27,707 bases of DNA from Anaerolineae bacterium (GTDB taxonomy: Bacteria; Chloroflexota; Anaerolineae; B4-G1; SLSP01), in assembly GCA_016928755.1 (NCBI GenBank), contig JAFGKB010000266.1, positions 1 to 27,707 of the forward strand. Reading direction: 5' to 3'. Below, in pieces: positions 8,096-17,272 of the stretch (position 1 is the first letter of the stretch; the number at the start of each line of letters is the position of its first letter). The translations under genes were made by a program, and so were the position numbers. The notes beneath the pieces were generated by a model, which searched no databases, was not told the origin of the DNA, and saw only the letters and a list, made by a program, of their open reading frames with translations.

Positions 8096-9640
8096 TTAAT
8101 CTGCTGCTTGTGTTACCCCGGCCATTAACAGTCCTAAGTGTTCCCGGTCTGCTTGATCAATGGATAGGATATCCATAATCTGTCCTTCATAAATTACCGC
8201 GATACGGTCGGCTAGTTTAAAAATCTCGTCTAGTTCCTCGGAGACCAGCAAGATACCTTTCCCCGCCGCACGCTGTTCCAACAGACGTTGGTGTACATAC
8301 TCCATTGCTCCCACATCAAGTCCCCGTGTCGGCTGCGCTGCTAACAGGAAGGCCGGCTCGCGCGAGATCTCACGGGCCAGGATGAGCTTTTGGATATTGC
8401 CACCGGAGAGATTGCCGACCTGGGTCTCTAAAGTGGGTGTTTTAACGGCGAATTCTTGCACCAGCCGCTTGCTATAACGCGCAATCTCCTCAAAATCAAG
8501 GAATGGTCCTCTTGCAATGGGTGGGCGAGCGTTATCTTTGAGAATCACATTTTCTGAAATCGAGAAGCTCGGGATGGTCCCGGTATGTAAGCGGTCTTCT
8601 GGGATATAGCCCATCCCGGCATCAATCACATATGCCGGTAATTTGTTTGTCACGTCTTTGCCGGCTATGATCACTTGGCCGGAAGTAGCCTGTTGGAGAC
8701 CGGCGATGACATCAGCTAATTCCCGCTGTCCATTGCCGGAGACACCGGCTACCCCTAGGATTTCGCCGGCGCGCACTTCAAAAGTCACCTTCTTTAGAGC
8801 CGGTAGCCCCTTATCATCCTTGGCGCACAAGGACTTGACCTCTAGCACCGTTTCCCCTAAAGTAACCTGCGCCTTATCATACTCTTTGAGCAACTCACGT
8901 CCGACCATCATCCGTGCCAGTGCCTCTTGGTTTGTATCTGCCGTGGCCAATGTGTCGATCACCTGTCCATTACGTAGCACGGTGACTTTGTTGCTGATAG
9001 CCATGACTTCCCGGAGTTTATGGGTGATAAAGATGATACTGTGACCCATCCGCGTCATCTCTTCGAGCGTCGGGATGAGTTCGTCTACCTCTTGTGGGGT
9101 GAGAACTGCTGTGGGTTCATCTAGGATCAACAAGTCGGCCCCTCGGTACAGGACTTTCAGGATTTCAACGCGCTGTTGCTCGCCAACGCTCAACTGCCAG
9201 ACATAGGCCCAGGGGTCAACTTGCAAACCATACTTCTGGGAGAGTTCCGTGATGCGTTTAGCCGCTACATCTAAATCCAAAAAGATACCTTTGGAAGAAG
9301 GTAATCCTAGGACGATGTTCTCGACAACCGTCAGGGTTGGTACCAACATAAAATGTTGGTGGACCATCCCAATCCCCTGGGCAATGGCATCATTGGGAGA
9401 ATGAAGGGGTACGGTCTGGTCATTGATACGGATCTCACCGGCATCGGGGCGATAGAGGCCATAGAGAATTTTCATCAATGTGCTCTTGCCGGCCCCATTT
9501 TCACCTAATAATGCTAACACCTCACCGGCACGCACGTCAATACACACCTGGTTATTGGCTAATACGCCAGGAAACTGTTTGGTAATATCGCACATCTCCA
9601 TGTGCTGGATGCGACGGTTAGCAAATTCTCGCTGGTCCAT
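8096..9640 (-). CDS. ABC transporter ATP-binding protein, two fused nucleotide-binding domains (BMP-type importer, cassette A)
   Basis: The energizing subunit of a nucleoside-type importer, with two ATPase domains in one chain as in RbsA, MglA and YufO/NupO. Domain 1 is canonical: Walker A GENGAGKST near residues 46-54, signature LSVGEQQ near 150-156, Walker B LLILDEP near 170-176 and switch FITHK. Domain 2 is divergent as expected for the family: Walker A replaced by GVSGNGQ, signature LSGGNIQK, and AAQPTRGLDVGA where Walker B and its glutamate would be. I chose the ATG at 9640 because AGGAGG lies six bases upstream; an in-frame TTG at 9643 is too close to it. It lies 184 nt downstream of BMP-A, behind a hairpin. 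It should work with permeases A1 and A2. Confidence 0.93.
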   Translation of the reverse strand: MDQREFANRRIQHMEMCDITKQFPGVLANNQVCIDVRAGEVLALLGENGAGKSTLMKILYGLYRPDAGEIRINDQTVPLHSPNDAIAQGIGMVHQHFMLVPTLTVVENIVLGLPSSKGIFLDLDVAAKRITELSQKYGLQVDPWAYVWQLSVGEQQRVEILKVLYRGADLLILDEPTAVLTPQEVDELIPTLEEMTRMGHSIIFITHKLREVMAISNKVTVLRNGQVIDTLATADTNQEALARMMVGRELLKEYDKAQVTLGETVLEVKSLCAKDDKGLPALKKVTFEVRAGEILGVAGVSGNGQRELADVIAGLQQATSGQVIIAGKDVTNKLPAYVIDAGMGYIPEDRLHTGTIPSFSISENVILKDNARPPIARGPFLDFEEIARYSKRLVQEFAVKTPTLETQVGNLSGGNIQKLILAREISREPAFLLAAQPTRGLDVGAMEYVHQRLLEQRAAGKGILLVSEELDEIFKLADRIAVIYEGQIMDILSIDQADREHLGLLMAGVTQAAD

Positions 9641-9776
9641 CAAATACCTCCTTGTTCAAAGCGTGCACTGCACTTTCTTAACTGCGTTGCACCTGCTAAG
9701 TGTGTTCCTTCAATATACGTTATGCCTAACACACAGTAAACGTGCGGATCACGCATAGCGCATATTGTACACTGGC

Positions 9777-9810
9777 TCAGATGGGGAAAGCCGGTGCTCT
9801 CCCCATCTGA
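9777..9810 (-). other. Hairpin directly after the BMP-A gene
   Basis: TCAGATGGGG (9777-9786) and CCCCATCTGA (9801-9810) make a perfect 10-bp stem, extendable inward by AxAG/CTxT with one mismatch. It begins 14 nt after the BMP-A stop. On the minus strand no U-run follows, so it may protect the 3' end of the binding-protein mRNA or reduce read-through into ATPase-A rather than fully terminate. Confidence 0.6.
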
Positions 9811-9824
9811 AAAATTACTATTGT

Positions 9825-10817
9825 CTAGTCAGGTAATGCTACTTCTAATTCACCCTTGATGATCTGCTGTTTAGCTTCTTCTACGGCATCTTTGACATCC
9901 TGGGGAACATTGCCTTCCACATTGGGATTATAGACCATTTTGATCTCGCCATTCGCCAGCGAAAGTGACAAGTGCTCGCCGCCCATTGTGCCGTTTTCAC
10001 GATACTCGATGATCTGCTTGAGAACCTTGACCCAGTCGTAGGTCTGAGCGGATAACACGGCATCGGGGGCCAGTGGACTTTGGTCCATATCGTTGGAGAG
10101 CCAATAGACCCCATCGCGCTCTTTGACGGCGGTAATAGCACCGACGACTTGCTGCGCGGTACCGGTGAGGAAATCCGCTCCGGCATCCATATGGGCCTTG
10201 GCTAACTCGGCAGCTTTGGGGATATCTCCAAAGGAACCGGTGTAGGCGATGCGAACATCGACATCAGGATTGACGGCTTCGACACCCTGCTGGAACCCGT
10301 AGTTATATTTGATGGCATCACCGGCTTCCACCGGGCCAACTATACCCACGATATTGCTCTGGGTCATTAGGCCCGCCATCATACCGTGCAGGTACGCGCC
10401 TTCCTGGGCCTGGGGGTCGTAGGCAAAGATGTTATCGTGGGATTGGTAGCCGGTCCCATAGGCGAATGAGACTTCGGGATAATCAGGCGCAACCTCATCC
10501 AGCACGCTCTGGTATTGTGAACCGTGAGCGATGATGATATTGAAGCCCTTGTCGGCATATTCGCGGATAGCCGCGCCGGCATCCACCGGATTGCCTAATG
10601 ACTCGCTATACTCAAAGTCAACCTTATCCATTCCCAGTTCCTCCTGGATGGCCAGGATACCTTCGTACATTGACTGGCTCCACGCCATGTCATCAATGGT
10701 ACTGGGGAGAATCAACGCAATACGAATTTTGTCTGAGCTAGTAGTGCCACCACCACACGCCGTCAGTAAAGTGCTGAGGACAACTACTAGGACTACAAAT
10801 AGGGACACCCGTTTCAT
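9825..10817 (-). CDS. BMP family substrate-binding lipoprotein A
   Basis: An extracytoplasmic binding protein of the BMP/PnrA/TmpC family (COG1744-like), which mainly bind purine nucleosides or related compounds. Signal peptide with lipobox LTAC and lipidated Cys21, then a Gly/Ser linker. The mature start IRIALILPSTIDDMAWSQSM has the family's Asp-Asp-x-x-Trp pattern, followed by a periplasmic-binding fold (GFNIIIAHGSQYQ, IVGIVGPVEAGD). The 330 residues are near the family norm. AGGAGG six bases before the ATG supports the start. It lies after permease A2 with a 111-nt gap and before ATPase-A, completing cassette A. It is quite different from BMP-B, so the two cassettes probably take different ligands. 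The ligand itself is not determined. Confidence 0.92.
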   Translation of the reverse strand: MKRVSLFVVLVVVLSTLLTACGGGTTSSDKIRIALILPSTIDDMAWSQSMYEGILAIQEELGMDKVDFEYSESLGNPVDAGAAIREYADKGFNIIIAHGSQYQSVLDEVAPDYPEVSFAYGTGYQSHDNIFAYDPQAQEGAYLHGMMAGLMTQSNIVGIVGPVEAGDAIKYNYGFQQGVEAVNPDVDVRIAYTGSFGDIPKAAELAKAHMDAGADFLTGTAQQVVGAITAVKERDGVYWLSNDMDQSPLAPDAVLSAQTYDWVKVLKQIIEYRENGTMGGEHLSLSLANGEIKMVYNPNVEGNVPQDVKDAVEEAKQQIIKGELEVALPD

Positions 10818-10854
10818 ACTAAACCTCCTTCAAAATATGATAGTTTAAACACCG

Positions 10855-10877
10855 ATCGCCAATCTTAGTTTGGCGAT
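10855..10877 (-). other. Hairpin between permease A2 and BMP-A
   Basis: ATCGCCAA (10855-10862) and TTGGCGAT (10870-10877) form an 8-bp stem with a 7-nt loop in the 111-nt gap. No U-run follows on the minus strand. It may be a weak terminator, a processing site or an operator for BMP-A; the sequence does not decide. Confidence 0.45.
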
Positions 10878-10928
10878 TTGAAGCTTTGGTAATGTGATAC
10901 GTGATGCATGATAGTGAGTGGGTGTTGA

Positions 10929-11861
10929 TTATGCCTCACGATCAAAAGGTTTCCCCAGAGCTGCTGGTTCCCAGATACGACCTGATACCGCAGCCAGTGC
11001 GACAACGGTCAGCACATAGGGGGCCATTACGGCGAACTCATAGGGAATGTCAAGGCCGAGAACCTGTACCCACAACTGTAGGGCATCGACAATGCTGAAG
11101 AAGAGTGAGCCGGCTAAAATCCCCCAGGGATTCCAGCGGCCAAAGTAGACTAAGGCCACCGCAATGAAACCCCGTCCGGCGGTTAAATTATCACCGTACA
11201 TATTGGTGTGCCCCAGAGTCAAAAACGCACCGGCCAACCCGGCCATAATACTGCCGATGACTACACAGGCATACCGGATGCCGCGCACACTAACGCCCAG
11301 TGTGTCCGCCGCCTCCGGAGTCACGCCCACAGCACGGACTTTAAGGCCCCAGGTGGTCTTAAAAAGCACTACCCAGGAGATAGGAACCAAGAGGAGGCTA
11401 AAATAGACCATCCAGTTATGGTTAAAGAGAACTGTGCCCAAAATTGGAATATCGCTTAAGATGGGGATGGCAATCGGACGAAAGCCCTCAACGCTGGTCA
11501 CGTATCCTACCGTGATACGGAAGAGGAAACCGGCCAAGCCCCAACCTAGCATATAGAGACCGATACCGCTGATCCCTTGTTTGGCCTGCATTGTGACACT
11601 GACAAAGGCCATCAATAAGCCCATCAGGGCACCGACGATGATAGCGGCCAGAATACCCAACATCGGGGTTCCGGTCACCAGGGTGACCCAGAAACCGCTA
11701 AAGGCCCCCATTAACATAATGCCCTCCACGCCTAAGTTGAAAACGCCGGAACGCTGGGTAAACATTTCCCCTAAAGCGGCCAGTAAGAAGGGGGTGGACA
11801 GGCGTACCCCGGTAGCCAGGACGCCGATAATAATATGGGTTTGCAACAATTGATCGATCAT
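10929..11861 (-). CDS. ABC transporter permease A2 (RnsD/YufQ-like)
   Basis: The second membrane subunit of a BMP-type importer (branched-chain/ribose permease superfamily, BPD_transp_2). It carries the signature LGEMFTQRSGVFNLGVEGIM at about residues 30-49, a hallmark of this subfamily, and about eight to ten hydrophobic helices over 310 residues. The EAA-like cytoplasmic loop region around GLKVRAVGVTPEAADTLG should contact the ATPase. Its start overlaps the stop of permease A1 by four bases (ATGA), so the two are coupled. It is a clear paralogue of permease B2 at 13463-14425. It is followed by BMP-A and ATPase-A. Confidence 0.92.
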   Translation of the reverse strand: MIDQLLQTHIIIGVLATGVRLSTPFLLAALGEMFTQRSGVFNLGVEGIMLMGAFSGFWVTLVTGTPMLGILAAIIVGALMGLLMAFVSVTMQAKQGISGIGLYMLGWGLAGFLFRITVGYVTSVEGFRPIAIPILSDIPILGTVLFNHNWMVYFSLLLVPISWVVLFKTTWGLKVRAVGVTPEAADTLGVSVRGIRYACVVIGSIMAGLAGAFLTLGHTNMYGDNLTAGRGFIAVALVYFGRWNPWGILAGSLFFSIVDALQLWVQVLGLDIPYEFAVMAPYVLTVVALAAVSGRIWEPAALGKPFDREA

Positions 11862-12964
11862 GACGGCACCTCCTCTTGCGATGTCTCTTCAGGGATAGGC
11901 ATCATCCGCTTTCCCAGTAACCGCTTAAGGAAATCCGGGCGACGCATTAAGACATCGCTTCCTACGACAAACAACACAACTAGCCCCTGGATCGTCAGGA
12001 CAATGGCTGCGGGTACTTCCACAGCGCGCTGCATCATATCTGCGCCCAGGGTCAACGCGCCAAAGAGAATCGCCGCCGGGATGGTGCCTAGTGGGTGTAA
12101 CTGGCCGAAGAGTGCGGCTACGATGCCGCTAAAGCCGTAACCGGCGGAGATACCGTCCAATAGGCGGTGGTGGATACCCAGAACCTCGACCATGCCGGCC
12201 AATCCGGCGAAACCACCGCTGAGGGCCATCGCCAGCACCAGGGAATTCTCTACCTGAATGCCTCCATAGCGTGCTGCTTCTTTCTGCGCGCCGACGGCCC
12301 GCATACGATAGCCCAGGCTGGTACGCCAAAGGAAGACGTAGACTAAGCCGGCCAGCAGCAAGGCTACTACAAAACCCCAGTGTAACCGGGTCCGTGGAAT
12401 GAGCCGCGGGAGCCAGCTTTGCTCCGGGAGTTGGGCCGTCTGGGGAAAGCCGGTGCCATAAGCGATCTCTTGGGGGTCAATCAGAGGGCCACGTAGCATA
12501 AAGGTAACCAGTTGTAGCGCGATAGAGTTCAGCATAATGGTGCTCAGAATCTCGTTGACGCTGAGCCGCGCCTTAAGCCAACCGGGGATACCGCCCCAGA
12601 CCGCGCCGGCCAGGAAGCTAGACAGCAGGGTCATAGGCAACAACAAGATACCGGGTAAATCAGGCAGCGCCAGCGCACATGCAGAACCGGCTAATGCCCC
12701 GATAACCATCTGGCCCTCTCCCCCGATATTCAAGATACCGCTCCGGAAAGCGATCACAATTCCTAACCCCACTAACAACAGCGGGGTCGCTTTCACCAAT
12801 GCTTCAGTAATCCCGTAGCGACTGCTGAGCGGCCCGATTAACATAGCCCGGTAGGCAACTAGGGGATTAGCACCGGCTATTAAGAGTAACAATGCACCGA
12901 CTAGCAATGCACCCACTACAGCCCCAATCAGGATAAGAATTTTACCCCAGATAGATTGTTTCAT
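11858..12964 (-). CDS. ABC transporter permease A1 (RnsC/YufP-like)
   Basis: The first membrane subunit of cassette A, pairing with permease A2. Of its 368 residues, the N-terminal helix (ILILIGAVVGALLVGALLLL) is followed by the subfamily motifs PLLLVGLGIVIAFRSGILNI and GGEGQMVIGA near residues 60-90. The loop YRMRAVGAQKEAARYGGI is the likely ATPase contact. About nine or ten hydrophobic segments are visible. The stop overlaps the A2 start by four bases, and the start lies nine bases after the thioesterase stop, so transcription with the upstream genes is likely. It is paralogous to permease B1 at 14422-15501. Confidence 0.92.
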   Translation of the reverse strand: MKQSIWGKILILIGAVVGALLVGALLLLIAGANPLVAYRAMLIGPLSSRYGITEALVKATPLLLVGLGIVIAFRSGILNIGGEGQMVIGALAGSACALALPDLPGILLLPMTLLSSFLAGAVWGGIPGWLKARLSVNEILSTIMLNSIALQLVTFMLRGPLIDPQEIAYGTGFPQTAQLPEQSWLPRLIPRTRLHWGFVVALLLAGLVYVFLWRTSLGYRMRAVGAQKEAARYGGIQVENSLVLAMALSGGFAGLAGMVEVLGIHHRLLDGISAGYGFSGIVAALFGQLHPLGTIPAAILFGALTLGADMMQRAVEVPAAIVLTIQGLVVLFVVGSDVLMRRPDFLKRLLGKRMMPIPEETSQEEVPS

Positions 12965-12973
12965 AAGACACCC

Positions 12974-13459
12974 TCACTCTTGTACTTGCCAGAACTGTTG
13001 CTCCTGCTTCCAATCCTTCAATGTTTCCTCATGCGGGTAAACCATAATAGCTTTAACAGATGCCGTTACCTCACCATCTGCTGTGCGAATCTCTCCTGCG
13101 ACCTCTGCCACACGCCGCCGTCGCTTGACAACCCAACCCACGGCAGTCAAGGGTGTCTCCGTGGGGGTCGGTTTGTGGTAATGAAGTTCTAGCTTGGCCG
13201 TCACCCAGAAAGGTGTGGATTCGGCGTTGATCATTATCGCGCGCCCTGATGTTTCATCCAGGATAGCGGCTACTATCCCTCCATGAGTTATCCCCGGATA
13301 TCCCTGGTAGGTGTCGGGAATAATTACCGGGGCGATGACTTGTTCTTTTTCCAAATCTTCATAGAAGTGGAGCCGTAATCCTACCGGATTTTCCCTTCCA
13401 CAGACAAAGCACATCCGGGCTGTGGGTTGTGGCGTCCAATCAGCAGGTAACTTATTCAT
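12974..13459 (-). CDS. PaaI/THEM4-like hotdog-fold thioesterase
   Basis: A small hotdog-fold protein of the PaaI type, whose members hydrolyse acyl-CoA thioesters. The N-terminal CFVCGRENPVGLRL (17-30) is typical of the THEM4-like branch. The active-site region reads THGGIVAAILDETSGRA: the HGG motif at 59-61, and D68/E69 in the position of the catalytic acid on the long helix. At 161 residues it is full length. It sits exactly between the two importer cassettes, three bases after the permease B2 stop and nine bases before the permease A1 start, with GAGG about ten bases upstream of its ATG. No acyl-CoA pathway gene is nearby, so its link to the importers is unexplained. Acyl substrate unknown. 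Confidence 0.85.
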   Translation of the reverse strand: MNKLPADWTPQPTARMCFVCGRENPVGLRLHFYEDLEKEQVIAPVIIPDTYQGYPGITHGGIVAAILDETSGRAIMINAESTPFWVTAKLELHYHKPTPTETPLTAVGWVVKRRRRVAEVAGEIRTADGEVTASVKAIMVYPHEETLKDWKQEQQFWQVQE

Positions 13460-13462
13460 AGA

Positions 13463-14425
13463 TTATTTATCCTCACGCATATAGGCTTTACTTAATGCCG
13501 CTGGTGCTCCGACCCGTTTACTCAAGGCCTCCCACCACGTCATAATCACCAACACTATGATGGTTAGCAAGTAAGGGAGCATATTCAAGACCGCCGCCGG
13601 GAATGTCGTCCCAGCAGCCTGGAGGCGGAACTGTACGGCATTAATACCGCCGAACAGTATCGCACCCAAAATAGCGCGGGCCGGATTCCACATAGCGAAG
13701 ATGACCAGGGCAATCACAATCCAGCCTCGGCCACCGGTGATATTCTCGGTCCATCCCGGTGCATAGGCTAGTGAAAGATGCGCGCCGCCCAAACCCACAA
13801 GCATTCCCCCAAAGATTGTGTAAAGGTAACGTACCTGGAAGACATTAATCCCCATTGCATCGGCAGTTTGCGGGTCTTCACCCACTGCGCGGAGATTAAG
13901 CCCATTACGGGTTTTATACAGATAGTACCATGCCAGAGGAATCAGAATATACAGGCCGTAGGTCAGGATGTCCTGTTTGAACAGGGCACCTAACACCGGT
14001 ATACCACTCAAAAAAGGAATAGGAGTGGGACGAAAGCTCTCGGCAACCAGGCCGACCAGGTTCCCCCCATACTCAGGGGGTCCGAGTCGCTGGCCTAAAA
14101 AGTTAGCCATACCGGTGCCAAAGAGGGTAATACTTAATCCGCTCACAACCTGGTTGGCTCGCATCGTGACGGTGAGAAAGGCATGGACTGTCGCCAATAG
14201 ACCACCCACAATGATGGCGACTAATACGGCCAACCAGGGGTTATCCGTGTAATATGAAGTTGCGAAAGCCGTTACCGCGCCCAAGAGCATCATCCCTTCA
14301 AGTCCCAGGTTGAGCACTCCAGAGCGTTCGGTATAGATTTCCCCCAGGGTGGCATAAGTGAGGGATGTCCCGGCTTGCAGCGTAATCGTCAAAATTGAAG
14401 TGAGAAGTGCGCTAAATTCGGTCAT
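13463..14425 (-). CDS. ABC transporter permease B2 (RnsD/YufQ-like)
   Basis: The second membrane subunit of cassette B. It shares the subfamily signature LGEIYTERSGVLNLGLEGMM (about 27-46) with permease A2 and has a comparable helix pattern over 320 residues. The cytoplasmic loop NGLNLRAVGEDPQTADAMGI is the probable ATPase contact. Its start overlaps the permease B1 stop by four bases (ATGA), and its stop is three bases before the thioesterase start. Cassette assignment rests on this tight coupling with B1 and ATPase-B. Confidence 0.92.
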   Translation of the reverse strand: MTEFSALLTSILTITLQAGTSLTYATLGEIYTERSGVLNLGLEGMMLLGAVTAFATSYYTDNPWLAVLVAIIVGGLLATVHAFLTVTMRANQVVSGLSITLFGTGMANFLGQRLGPPEYGGNLVGLVAESFRPTPIPFLSGIPVLGALFKQDILTYGLYILIPLAWYYLYKTRNGLNLRAVGEDPQTADAMGINVFQVRYLYTIFGGMLVGLGGAHLSLAYAPGWTENITGGRGWIVIALVIFAMWNPARAILGAILFGGINAVQFRLQAAGTTFPAAVLNMLPYLLTIIVLVIMTWWEALSKRVGAPAALSKAYMREDK

Positions 14426-15501
14426 GCTTCTGCCTCCACACCAGTTTTTTGCGGTCGAATAATACGGATATGGTATTCGGTAAAGATACTACCGGCTAAC
14501 ATCGGGATCAAAATCATACCTTGGAGTACTAACCCGACCGCAGCCGGCAGCCGCATCTTCATCTGGATTTGATCGCCCCCCACCAATAGGGCGGCCATCA
14601 GAATCCCGACGAAGAGGATCACAATAGGGTTAAGTTGGGCCATCCAGGCCACGATAATGGCTGTGTAGCCATAGCCTACAGACAGTCCCTGTTGGAGACG
14701 CCGGGCGATACCCAAGACTTCGCTGGCCCCGGCAAGGCCACTGATGGCCCCAGATAATAGAATGGCCAGGACGATGTTGCGTTCAATATCAATACCCAGG
14801 TAACGCGCTGCCGTTTGGTTCTCACCGATAATCTTTAACTCAAAGCCCCAACGGGTGCGGTTAAAGACAAACCACAGGATACCGGCCAGAATGATGGCGA
14901 AAAACAATCCGATATGCGCCCGTCCGGCAATACGTGGCAGCCAGGCGGTTTCTGGGAAGGGCGCGGTGCCGGAGTTATAACCTGGAGCGCGCCAGGACAC
15001 ATAGTAGAGCTGCTCGGAGAAAAGGATGGCAACATAGTTAAGCATCAAGGTCGTGAGGGTCTCATCAACTTTCAAGTAAGCCTTGAGGATTGCTGGAACA
15101 CCGGCCCAGATAGCTCCGGCAATACACCCGGCCAGTATACAGAGCAATAATACCAGCCATCCAGGTAAACCCTGCGAGAGATAGAGCGCAACACCGGCAG
15201 CCGCAACCCCACCCAAGGTAAGCTGGCCCTCGGCTCCGATATTCCAAAAGCGCATCCTGAAGGCAATGGAGACACCTAACCCGGTGAGCATTAAGGGAAT
15301 CGCCTTCACCAGGGTCTCGGTGAACCGGTTCCAGGTGCCAAAGGCCCCGGAGAACATCGCCCCATAAGTGATAAAAGGATTCGCCCCGGATAAGGCTAAC
15401 AGAATTGCACCAAATAACAGGGATACCAGGAATGATACAATGGGAACCAGGATCACAGCTTGCCGGGATACAGATTCTCGTTTTTCAAAGATGATTTGCA
15501 T
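14422..15501 (-). CDS. ABC transporter permease B1 (RnsC/YufP-like)
   Basis: The first membrane subunit of cassette B, 359 residues. It has an N-terminal helix (VILVPIVSFLVSLLFGAILL), then PLMLTGLGVSIAFRMRFWNI and GAEGQLTLGG near 70-95, the same motif pair as permease A1 with FRMRFWN in place of FRSGILN. The loop ELKIIGENQTAARYLGID is the likely ATPase contact. It starts 11 bases after the ATPase-B stop and overlaps permease B2 by four bases. Likely a partner of BMP-B and ATPase-B in uptake of a nucleoside-like compound; the substrate is inferred from the family. Confidence 0.92.
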   Translation of the reverse strand: MQIIFEKRESVSRQAVILVPIVSFLVSLLFGAILLALSGANPFITYGAMFSGAFGTWNRFTETLVKAIPLMLTGLGVSIAFRMRFWNIGAEGQLTLGGVAAAGVALYLSQGLPGWLVLLLCILAGCIAGAIWAGVPAILKAYLKVDETLTTLMLNYVAILFSEQLYYVSWRAPGYNSGTAPFPETAWLPRIAGRAHIGLFFAIILAGILWFVFNRTRWGFELKIIGENQTAARYLGIDIERNIVLAILLSGAISGLAGASEVLGIARRLQQGLSVGYGYTAIIVAWMAQLNPIVILFVGILMAALLVGGDQIQMKMRLPAAVGLVLQGMILIPMLAGSIFTEYHIRIIRPQKTGVEAEA

Positions 15502-15512
15502 TTTGCTCTCCT

Positions 15513-17057
15513 TTATCCGCTTGTCTCTGCGATGGCTTCTTGTTTAGGAACTCCGGCCATCATTAGCCCCAGGGCGTCAATATCCGCGTTATGAGAATCT
15601 ACGATACCCATCACCCGGCCCTCAAAGAGCACTGCTATTCTATCGGCAATGGTTATCAACTCGTCCAAGTCCTCGGAAATCAATAAGACCGCTCGGCCCT
15701 GTGCCCTCTGCTCCAGCAGGCGTTTGCGGACCGACTCTGTGGCGCCCACATCCAGTCCCCGGGAGGGATAAACGGCCACCAACAGTCCTTTACAGGCATC
15801 AATCTCACGGGCCAGGATGGCCTTCTGGATATTGCCGCCGGAGAGAAACTTGATATGGGTTGCGGGGGAAGGGGTCGCGATACGGAAAGCCGCTATCATC
15901 TTACGGGCAAATTCGAGGATAAGTTGGGGGTGCAAAATTCCCCCATCGGCCATCGGCGGCTCACGGTAGCCTTTCATCGCCAGATTATCGGAGACTGCCA
16001 TATCTCCCACTGCCCCCATACCAATGCGGTCTGCGGGGATATGACTCACGCCAGCTTTGATCATACGCAACGGGGAATGGTTGGTTTCCTCATCACCTTG
16101 GATATAGATATGCCCCCCCGTTACCTTGCGTAGCCCGGTGATCACCTCTGCCAATTGCCGTTGGCCGTTACCCGCAACACCGGCAATTCCCAGGATTTCA
16201 CCCTGGCGAATGGTGAACGAGACATCTTGTAAAGCCGGTAACCCTTTTTCATTATCCGCATAGACGTTCTGCAGTTCTAAGACTACATCTCCTGGCTCAC
16301 TGGCCTCTTTTTCCAGGCGGAAGAGCACCTCGCGCCCCACCATCAACCGGGCCAACTCCTGGGGGTTAGTCTCCGAAGTCTTCTTTACATCCACGACCCG
16401 GCCACGACGCAATACTCGTACCCAGTGAGAGAATTCCATCACTTCTTCCATCTTATGGGTAATAAAGACCGCGGATTTTCCCTCACTGGTCATCACTTTC
16501 AAAACATTGGCCAGTTCATGGGATTCCTGGGGGGTCAGGACGGCGGTAGGTTCGTCAAGGATAAGAATCTCGGCACCTCGGTAGATAAGCTTGAGGATTT
16601 CTACCCGCTGTTGCTCGCCAACACTTAACTGCCAAATATAGGCATAGGGATCGACATTCATATTATAGTGTTCGGCGATCTCTTGAATGCGGCGGGCAAC
16701 TTTATCCAAATCCGGGCGGAAAGCCAGGCCATCCATTCCCAAGATAATGTTTTCCGCCACGGTCATTGTCGGCACCAGCATAAAATTCTGGTGTACCATA
16801 CCTATGCCCAATGCTGCGGCATCACTGGGGGAATGAATTTCTACGTGCTCCCCCCGCACAAAAATATCACCTTCATCAGGGCGATAGAGTCCCACGAGCA
16901 CATTCATCAAGGTGCTCTTGCCTGCGCCGTTCTCCCCCAACAGGGCTAATACCTCACCAGGATAGATTTCTATATTGGCATGGTCATTGGCCAGCACGCC
17001 GGGGAAGCGTTTCGTGATGTTTTCCATTTTTAGAATGGGAGTAGGTTCTTCGGCCAT
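15513..17057 (-). CDS. ABC transporter ATP-binding protein, two fused nucleotide-binding domains (BMP-type importer, cassette B)
   Basis: The energizing subunit of cassette B, 514 residues in two ATPase domains. Domain 1 is complete: Walker A GENGAGKST (41-49), signature LSVGEQQ, Walker B LILDEP and FITHK. Domain 2 has a degenerate Walker A (GVAGNGQ), signature LSGGNIQK, and AVYPSRGLDVGA where ATPase-A has AAQPTRGLDVGA. The second site therefore lacks both the Walker B aspartate and the catalytic glutamate and is probably inactive, as in related importers. GAGG five bases before the ATG supports the start. It follows BMP-B after 252 nt that hold a strong hairpin, and precedes permease B1 by 11 nt. 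It is a paralogue of the cassette A ATPase. Confidence 0.93.
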   Translation of the reverse strand: MAEEPTPILKMENITKRFPGVLANDHANIEIYPGEVLALLGENGAGKSTLMNVLVGLYRPDEGDIFVRGEHVEIHSPSDAAALGIGMVHQNFMLVPTMTVAENIILGMDGLAFRPDLDKVARRIQEIAEHYNMNVDPYAYIWQLSVGEQQRVEILKLIYRGAEILILDEPTAVLTPQESHELANVLKVMTSEGKSAVFITHKMEEVMEFSHWVRVLRRGRVVDVKKTSETNPQELARLMVGREVLFRLEKEASEPGDVVLELQNVYADNEKGLPALQDVSFTIRQGEILGIAGVAGNGQRQLAEVITGLRKVTGGHIYIQGDEETNHSPLRMIKAGVSHIPADRIGMGAVGDMAVSDNLAMKGYREPPMADGGILHPQLILEFARKMIAAFRIATPSPATHIKFLSGGNIQKAILAREIDACKGLLVAVYPSRGLDVGATESVRKRLLEQRAQGRAVLLISEDLDELITIADRIAVLFEGRVMGIVDSHNADIDALGLMMAGVPKQEAIAETSG

Positions 17058-17272
17058 AATACCTCGTCAAAGCTCTCAAGATTAAAAAATATAAGTCCAC
17101 TAAAAAACGGCCAGAAACGGGTTTTTATGTATGAATAGCGTATATATGTAGTTAAGAAATTTGTATAAAAATTATTCTTTTGCAGACTCTTTTAACAGGT
17201 GTTGGGGTCTGCATACCCCAGTTATTTGTAAATGAGGGATGAGGTAACGAAATACCGGTTTTTAGAATGATC
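17058..17272 (-). other. AT-rich gap between BMP-B and ATPase-B
   Basis: Non-coding, AT-rich sequence without a credible ORF. It contains a small hairpin, TGGGGT (17203-17208) with ACCCCA (17215-17220). No convincing promoter for ATPase-B was found. Together with the hairpin at 17273-17300 it may set the binding-protein to membrane-complex ratio. Confidence 0.4.

Noticed and set aside
9638..9643. TTG at 9643 as the ATPase-A start
   Set aside because: It is only three bases from AGGAGG; the ATG at 9640 has normal spacing.
9663..9673. Palindrome GTGCACTGCAC before ATPase-A as an operator
   Set aside because: Only 5-1-5, with no recognisable promoter beside it; likely chance.
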